DNA of 64,000 nt from Macrosoma leucophasiata (lineage: Eukaryota > Arthropoda > Insecta > Lepidoptera > Hedylidae), in NCBI GenBank assembly GCA_036365455.1, contig JAWQUS010000020.1, positions 8,033,001 to 8,097,000 of the forward strand, in the 5' to 3' direction. A program made the position numbers and the translations under genes. The notes under the pieces were generated by a model. That model was not told the DNA's origin. It worked only from the letters and a program-made list of their open reading frames with translations, and did not search any database. Below, in pieces: positions 57,336 to 64,000 of this stretch; the first letter of the stretch is position 1; every line of letters begins with the position of its first letter.

Positions 57336-58540
57336 AATAAGATTAAGTAAACTCCATTCAGATAAACTTGGCACTAATGGAAAACAAACATCCCTCGGTC
57401 ACAAATTACGATATTCCAAGAGAATTACACACTGCAATTGAGGACACTAGTTTATAACGCATTATTACATTACACATTGATTTCCAAAAAAAAAACAGAG
57501 CAAATTCAATTAGTAACTTACATTAATTTACAATTTTCGTAATTACGACGCAACTACTTTCCACAGATTATATAGTCCACAGTTATAGAGATGGGATTAA
57601 ATGAACTAAACAAGGATAGAGAACGGAATGTTATCCAATGTAAATGATGATTACTTTATTTATATATATATATATTATATATTCTTTGCAGGATTTACGA
57701 AAAAATGTTAATTTTAAAAATCTTCGTCGATTAAAATACAGGTAATAGGTACATTAAATATTTCAAAAGAAAGTATACGATTTTTTTATGGATGTATATC
57801 ATTCACTGGTGATCATTATCTTTCATATTCAAATACTCATTCTAAAGACCTAGATCACTCAATGATTCACATCACAATTATTTTCGGTACGCCATATTTG
57901 TTTACCTTTTGTGCCAAGTTTATCTGAATGGGGTATATATAATCTATCTATCACTTTTAAATGCTATGTTTTGCACTTAATTTTGTACGTGGACGTGACT
58001 TTGTAGGCTTCGTTTTTAAAAAGAGTCTTGCCTATTATAATGCCTATTTAAATAAGATATAAGAAACTCTAAGAAATTAAATGTTATCCTTCCACCAATT
58101 ACAGCGTTTCAGACGGTTGATATTGTATTATCCAGTTTTTACGGAGTCATGAAGTGCATCCGAGTTAAAGTGCTTCCTTAATACCCGTAAAGCTAACGAG
58201 CCCCGTCTAATTGTTTGGAAGTATACCGTCATGTCGCAGCCGGGGACGTTCTCTTATATTTCTTTTCGTCGTTTAATGTTATGAGACGATATTTCATCAT
58301 AGAATGTAAACGGGAAAATTTTAGATAAAGTTTTATCAAAAAAAATAAATTTCAGCTTAATACCATGGATTCCTGAGAAGAAGGGTCTCGACAGACAGAC
58401 GGACGGATAGACGAACAACAAAGTCAACCTATAAGGAGGTCCGTTTTTTACTTTCGAGGTAAGAAACCCTACAAGTTAATATCTGTAATGTTTTATACGA
58501 CGATAATTTCGTAGTAGTTAGTTAGTAGGTAATTCTTTCC
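57336..58540. other. No supported gene; (TA)n and a repeat tail
   Basis: A (TA)n run lies at 57660-57682. 'gacagacggacggatagacg' near 58391, followed by 'ctttcgaggtaagaaaccct', is a LINE-type tail like that at 30410-30530. Confidence 0.45.
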
Positions 58541-58794
58541 TTTTTTTGTATAATGGAAGCGGCAAACGAGCATGCAGTTCACATTGATGTTAAGTAAGAC
58601 ACGAAGACCTAATTCAAAATGCAGATGCGTTACCACTCCTGAGGTCTAAGGTGTTATGCCTCTGTGTCGAAAATTACAGGGCCGTACATTACCACCTGAC
58701 CGGAACACGATACTGCTGAACACTACCATTTAGCGGCAAGTAAATTAGGTAATGCGGTGGTGTCTACGCCCGCGAGCTCCGTCACTGGAGCTCT
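58541..58794 (-). mobile_element. SINE-B, small internal deletion
   Basis: T-run, 'ggcaaacgagcatgcagttc', then a deletion after 'gttaagta', and head 'cactggagctct' ending short of 'accaccagt'. Confidence 0.85.
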
Positions 58795-59790
58795 CATGAC
58801 ATAAAAAAAACAAGCACAAAAATTTGAGCGGAAGTATGAATTATTGTTTTTTTTTCCTACATTTTACTCTGAAAATCGCAAGTGTTCTACAAAATGCAAA
58901 TTTGGACATTAAACTGCGCGTCCCGGGAGTGTCGCCTCGACACCCTGCGCCCGTTTATGAATAATGACTTTCGTTACGGCCATGATAAACTGACACTTTT
59001 TTTCTATACTCGTAATCACGGATGGTTATCACGTTTGAAATGTGCTTAATAGCAGAGATAGGATTCAGTTAAATTTAAATATAAACAACTAACGATTAAC
59101 AAAGTAAATAAGTTTAGGTAATAATAAACAAACTGCTCAACAAATTGCTTTATGATAAACTACATAAAAAACAATAAAAAATGGGACTATCAATTAACCG
59201 TAATAATATGAATAATATGGAAAGTGGACGAATACTTTTTAATTACATTACTTGACATTATGAAGCCTTTAAACAGTAGGTACCTGATCAGTGTTGTTGC
59301 AATCTAGGTGATAATATCATTTCTTATATACTCGTAGAAGCAAAACAGCTTAAGCCGTGACCTTCCATTCAAGCGCTCGGCTTTTCCACTGCTGAACCAA
59401 TTGTATCGACAAAATTTGTGTAAGTAAATCGATTGCTTCTTTTAAACAAACAAAAATTATTGGGTACATACTAAGCAAATGTCCGTACATTAAGTATTTT
59501 TCAAAAAAACTGATAAGGCGCGATTGAATAAGAGTAACAGAAACCACATTTTTAGTATTTTTATCTGTCTGGTACATTATAACTTCAAAACTACTCAACG
59601 TACCTATTTGAACGCGGTTTTCACACTTCATAGTGGACTACATACTTATTAGGAGCGTTGTCAAAACATTGTTTTGTCAAAATCGGTTAAGGGAAAAAGA
59701 AGTGTGGTCAATTGGAAATTTCCTTCAAGCACTGCTTCAAAACTTTTATACAGAGTTGTCTTATCCGCGTTAAATTTAACAAAATTATAG
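58795..59790. other. No supported gene; small GC-rich patch
   Basis: 'gcgcgtcccgggagtgtcgc' at about 58916-58935 is a CpG-rich patch in AT-rich surroundings. The minus frame at 59350-59631 (93 codons) has no recognised motif. Confidence 0.35.
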
Positions 59791-59834
59791 TTCAGTATCT
59801 ACGCGGACGAAGTCGTGGGCGCAGCTAGTTATAC
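59791..59834 (-). mobile_element. Repeat G head fragment
   Basis: Reversed 'aactagctgcgcccacgact' and 'tcgtccgcgtagatactga'; compare 29577-29612 and 37902. Confidence 0.55.
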
Positions 59835-60640
59835 ATATAATAATTAAGAAGAATACATAAGTGCGAGTCGGACGCGCCCAATATATAGTACCTAGTATAT
59901 ATTAATAAAATACAACAAGACAAAACTAAGTTAATGCCGCATTGAGCTTAATTCAGTGTTTTGTTTGGCATAAATATTCTGCCTTTCAACAGCACAAACT
60001 CCCTTCTAACCAGATCAATCAATACCTTCACCCTTATTTCATTTATTGGCCATCTTCTTCGGTTTCTATTAGACGAGATTACGAGATACAAATGGTTCCA
60101 AGCATTAATCTATATGAAAAAAAACGTCGCGGAATTAATAAAAAAAGCAATGTAAGGAAAAAAACGAAATAAATTGTCACGTTGTTCCTTGTCATTCGCG
60201 TCGCCTAACAAATGATACCCGTTACTTAATGTTTATTGGATGACATTTTATTGGAACGGTTCATCGATAAATTCATGAATGGGTCAGCTACTCATCATTT
60301 ACCTATGTAGGTATTGTTGGTTTTGAAACAAACGTGGTATTGATGTCGTTAATATCATGGATCTGCTATAGGTACTCAAAATATGGTCCAAGGAGACCTA
60401 GGACTCCGCATAGTATCAGTCGGGCCTCCAAAACGGTTATAATATAAAAGGAGCCCCGTTAAATATATTATTTACTTTTCTGTTTTCAGTATATTTGTCG
60501 TTTTAGCGGTAAAGGAAATACATCAATTTTGAAAAGTTCAGTTCTCTAGCTATTACGGTTTATGGGATACGGGCTGGTGACAAACGGACACACAGATGGA
60601 CGGACGAACGGACAGCGCAGTCTTAGTAATAATGTATGCG
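59835..60640. other. No supported gene; LINE-type tail
   Basis: Overlapping plus frames at 59942-60172 have no motif. 'gatggacggacgaacggaca' near 60596 is another GACGGAC-type tail. Confidence 0.4.
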
Positions 60641-60644
60641 GCTC

Positions 60645-60716
60645 TAGAACATTGAATTATGTTAAACCTACCAAAGACCTCTGTCTTTGGTAGGTTTAAC
60701 ATAATTCAATGTTCTA
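60645..60716. repeat. Perfect palindrome, 34-bp arms, 4-nt loop
   Basis: Left arm 60645-60678 and right arm 60683-60716 are exact reverse complements around 'ctct'. A smaller hairpin 'ctatctgt'/'acagatag' follows at 60713-60732. Confidence 0.92.
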
Positions 60717-60907
60717 TCTGTCTCTACAGATAGTGACCGATACATGACCACGACCACTCTGCCAAGAGTGCACGACTAAGAAGAAGAGAAACCTACCAAA
60801 GATCTTAAATGAACTACCAGAAGTGCTACAATCCATGTTCACAAACCTAAATTTTAATAATCATGGATAATACTACAGCAAACTTAACATTATAATGTAA
60901 GAAAAGC

Positions 60908-60975
60908 TGACGACCCACACATAGATAAACCTATAATGGTTTTATGTGTGCCTTCGCATGTAACATCCTAATGAA
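60908..60975 (+). repeat. Dispersed repeat F, copy 2
   Basis: 'catagataaacctataatgg' and 'ttttatgtgtgccttcgcat' match 35522-35575. Confidence 0.6.
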
Positions 60976-60979
60976 AAGA

Positions 60980-61308
60980 TTATTGGTAGAAAATATAAAA
61001 AATGTACTATGCAGTTATCAAAGATATTTAAATATTTTACTGGTGGGTAGATAGAGACAGTAGATCGTAATAAAACCTAAAGAGGGTATACAACACAAAA
61101 GCACCATCATCGAGCAACTCGTTAAAAAGTTGTCAAAAGTTAATTATTACGTCCTCATATTACGAGGGGTAAGGAATTTTCAGATGGAAAATTCAACTTT
61201 TACTGTATTATAACTTTTATTACGCAACTTTTTCCATATGACCTCATGATATAACGTTCAGACAATAACCAAAGCCTACATGTAAAGCTTTTGAATACTG
61301 ACTCTACA
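60980..61308. other. No supported feature
   Basis: AT-rich, nothing recognised. Confidence 0.45.
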
Positions 61309-61309
61309 T

Positions 61310-61379
61310 AAGTAGGTAAATGTTTATTTGTCATAATGATGTGACACACACATTATGACAAATAACATTTTACCCACTT
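61310..61379. repeat. Hairpin, about 29-bp arms
   Basis: 'aagtaggtaaatg' + 'tttatttgtcataatg' pairs with 'cattatgacaaataacattt' + 'tacccactt', with a small bulge and an AC/GT-rich loop. Confidence 0.8.
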
Positions 61380-61589
61380 AAATTGGGATTTAAATTATAT
61401 CCTATCTGTGAGTAAACAATTTTTAAACCTTATAGAAGTTTTTGTGTTTGAACATCAAACAAAAAAAAACTTAGCTAGGTTAAACCTACCTAATTTATGA
61501 ATTCCGCAGATTGTACCATCGAGACGCTGCTATGCACTAATGCAGCAATAAAAATTAAACGCAAATGAGCGTCTTCAACGTTCCGTGAT

Positions 61590-61740
61590 TAAACTACCGC
61601 CACTACGATCGCCAATCCGCCTGCCAAACGTGGCGATTGATGGCATTTTCTCCCCTAATGACGCACACCACTGTTGAGAGCGTCTTTAGGAAATGCTTAG
61701 CCCACCAGTAGACATCTTTCGGCTGAAGTGATGATCGTCT
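61590..61740 (+). mobile_element. LINE 3' end (CR1/Zenon-like style)
   Basis: 'acgatcgccaatccgcctgc' and 'cgtggcgattgatggcattt', then 'agtagacatctttcggctga' and (GTGATGA). The same terminal motif as at 17565-17610. Confidence 0.55.
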
Positions 61741-61871
61741 TTGATTGATCGAAATATCGTTTTATAAGCTCATCAGGTTATAATTATTTGAAATATCAGC
61801 TTCTTTATATTGTTATAAATATTGTTGAAATCATCGCAATAGGTGGTATAGACAGAAATTTTAAACAATTT

Positions 61872-62240
61872 GAAGCGCGCATAGCCCCGCGCCTGGTGTA
61901 CCTATATCATGAGCGATCTACTCGGTTAAGCACTTCGGGCGCGGTCGGGTAGTGTGATGGGTGACCGCTAGTGGCAAATTAAATGCGCGTTTCCGTGCTT
62001 CGGAGGGCACGTTAAGCCGTCGGTCCCGGTTACTATCGATAGATAGCAGTGGTTAAACCTGGTCGGAGGCCTTATGGGCGGTTTGAAAACATCCGACAGC
62101 GGGTTGGCCACTAACCCACCAACCTCCACCAATCCGCATTGGAGCAGCGTGGTGGAGTAAGCTTCAGGCCTCCCCCCAAAAAAGAGGAGAGACTCGTGCC
62201 CAGAAGTGGGACGTATAATGGGTTGCCACTATTATTATTA
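61872..62240 (+). mobile_element. SINE-C, full length
   Basis: 'gaagcgcgcatagccccgcg' to 'gggacgtataatgggttgcc' plus (ATT)n at 62228-62240. Same length as 22491-22860 with scattered substitutions. The plus frame at 62139 begins in its tail and is not a gene. Confidence 0.88.
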
Positions 62241-62887
62241 GGTGGTCTAGATGTTTTTTATACGCATTCATATGATCAGTTCCAATCGAAAGTCCGGAAG
62301 TGCGAAATATCATACCTATGTGAATAAGGGCCCACTGTGTGCGGCAACAGTCGTGACCTTAGAGGCCTCAAGGGTCCTTAACCTCTACCATAGTTCTAAA
62401 CCTCTCTAACTGGCTCTAACATCCTAAACAGCAAGACTAATTAATTCATTGCAAATAAAACAAACAAAAAAATTGTGCAAAAGATAACAAAACAATACAT
62501 CGACGTCCAACTGCGTTGTTTGCATTGTTACCGCTACAAATGAAGAAAGTTGTACCTATTGATCGTCGCCCGGGAATTTTCAGTCCAGCAAACAAGGGGT
62601 ATTTTTTTCTTATTAAGCATGCAGCTATTTCTGATTTGTTCTGCTGTTTCGTTATTTCCCCAAAGCTTCGATTGTTTAGCGTCTTTTTGTTCTATTGTTA
62701 CAAGTAGCCTAATTAATCCTAACGAAAGTGTTAAATCTGTGAAAACGAAAAGTAACCTTATAGGTACATATTTTTGGACTAAAAAAATGAGACTGACGCT
62801 CCGCTCACTTTGCCTACCCCAAGACACTTGGCATGATTTACTTACTAAAAATGTTCTTAAGAACTAAAATAAATGTTCAACGTAACT
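62241..62887. other. No supported gene
   Basis: Overlapping frames on both strands at 62516-62867 (about 100 codons) show no recognised motif. Confidence 0.35.
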
Positions 62888-62932
62888 TAGGATTGGTGGT
62901 AGAGCTCGCAGGCGTAGACACCACCAAACAAT
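62888..62932 (+). mobile_element. SINE-B head fragment
   Basis: 'attggtggtagagctcgcag' and 'gcgtagacaccacca'; a solo head, 190 bp upstream of the tandem array built on the same head. Confidence 0.6.
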
Positions 62933-63120
62933 GCTCTATTTGTTTTTATTATTGGATTTTTAACAAAAACACATACCTACCTACTAGTGAAATATCATTA
63001 TTAAAAAAAAATGAAATTTGAGTACTAAGTAGATGAATGTAATATCATTTGATAAATTTTAATTTATGTCAGTTTTGACTTTGTTTTAATCTGATCACGA
63101 AACTCAAATGATTAAAGTTT

Positions 63121-63535
63121 TGGGTAGAAAATAATCTGATCTTTTATCTGATGGTAGAGCTCCAGTGGCGCACTACATTGCCCAAAACTCAAGTGAGGAA
63201 ATCTATAGGCAGAAAATAATTTTATCTTTTATCTGATGGTAGAACTCCAGTGGCGCAGTACGAGAACCGACGTAGGCGACTACGTTGCCCAAAACTCAAG
63301 TAAGGAAAGCTATGGGCAGAAAGTAATCTTATCTTTTATCTGGTGGGAGAGCTCCAGTGCCGCACTACGGAAGCATAGGCGACCACATTCCCCAAAACTC
63401 AAGTGAGGAAAGTCCTAGACGACTGTCTGTCTAGGATATGTTATCTTTTCTTAATGTAATCTTTTATTTGATGGTAGAGTTCCACTGTCGCAGTGAAGGG
63501 GCACAGGCGGCCACTATGCTTAGTATATATTCCGG
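63121..63535 (+). repeat. Tandem array of four units based on the SINE-B head
   Basis: Units start near 63139, 63228, 63330 and 63458. Each carries 'cttttatctgatggtagagc'-like sequence, then 'tccagtggcgca', a 'gcgtaggcgacca'-like segment, 'gcccaaaactcaagtgagga' and 'gcagaaaataat'. The unit length is about 90-130 bp. The head motif is that of SINE-B, whereas the linker 'ccaaaactcaag' is not found in SINE-B. Confidence 0.8.
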
Positions 63536-63578
63536 CAAATAATAGTGTTCTTCATCATTAAGAATTTAATGACAAAAT

Positions 63579-63984
63579 ATGTTCTTAGGTTTTCGCGAGC
63601 TACACTCATTGAAATAAAACTATTTTTACGGATTCCACCCGCGTTAAAGAGCACATTGCTGATGTCAAAAACCGAAGAACAGGAAGGTCTGCAGTCTGTG
63701 AACACATAGCGGATAAGCCGAACCATTACATCCGGTTTGATAAAATTCAAATACTCGCTAGAGAACACAAACCCATTCCACGAATGGTACGCGAGGCTAT
63801 TGAAATTAAAAAACACCCAAATTTCAATAGAGAAGATGGATGGCGATTATCAACATCATGGGATCCCATACTTAGCAAGATTAAATCCCAGCCGCAGCAG
63901 TCTGCAAGACCTCAAGATACCATAAGTAATTATTGTGTTAATCCTGAACGCTACGCAAGGCGTTTACGAAATCGATGGAGGTAG
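63579..63984 (+). pseudogene. Penelope-like element: terminal repeat joined to C-terminal coding end
   Basis: 63579-63634 is the start of the terminal repeat ('atgttcttaggttttcgcg'), joined directly to a frame (63637-63984, 116 codons, TAG stop) that reads 'TRVKEHIADVKNRRTGRSAV', 'NHYIRFDKIQILAREHKPIP', 'REAIEIKKHPNFNREDGWRL' and 'STSWDPILSKIK'. This is the conserved C-terminal end of Penelope reverse transcriptase/GIY-YIG endonuclease proteins. The reverse transcriptase and most of the endonuclease are missing: the copy is an internal-deletion or truncation product, yet the remaining frame has no stop. Confidence 0.8.
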
Positions 63985-64000
63985 CTACATATAATTTTTT

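Overview
The window looks like moth or butterfly (lepidopteran) nuclear DNA. It is AT-rich, full of the 'gtaggtac'-type words common in that order, and crowded with retroposons whose 3' tails are lepidopteran in style (for example 'cagcagtgggacgtataat', 'gtggacgtctttcggctg' and 'catgcttgtttgccac'). I found no complete host gene. One short minus-strand exon with canonical splice sites (54751-54815) is the best host coding sequence. Weaker candidates are an exon at 38985-39180 (minus) and a cysteine-rich open frame at 43955-44272 (plus). The window is probably intronic or intergenic sequence of one or more genes with long introns.

Most of what can be annotated is transposon sequence. I use local names. 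SINE-A is a tRNA-headed SINE of about 310 bp. SINE-B is a poly(A)-tailed element of about 280 bp with more than 20 copies or fragments. SINE-C is about 370 bp and ends in (ATT)n. A fourth tRNA-headed SINE lies in a composite at 44741-45341. LINE remnants are RTE-like (27502-27840), Jockey-like (49501-49985), one encoding a restriction-like endonuclease C-terminus with an intact 333-codon frame (50458-51459), and several bare 3' ends. Penelope-like pieces lie at 2425-2643, 7209-7350, 55038-55085 and 63579-63984; the last encodes the C-terminal end of the element's protein.

DNA transposons: a complete but dead IS630-Tc1-mariner element with 27-bp terminal repeats, a TA duplication and an intron (24155-26213); a 238-bp MITE with about 95-bp terminal repeats just upstream (23662-23899); and a 536-bp MITE (53421-53956) whose left end also occurs alone beside the mariner element (26234-26350). 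Nested insertions with clear target duplications are visible at 22481-22870 and 21651-21990.

The most unusual structures are a 426-bp palindrome carrying a tRNA-like gene on each arm (12187-12612), three perfect palindromes with 27-36 bp arms and 3-5 nt loops (33543-33619, 36764-36820, 60645-60716), and a small tandem array built on the SINE-B head (63121-63535). Long stretches with nothing recognisable are listed as such.
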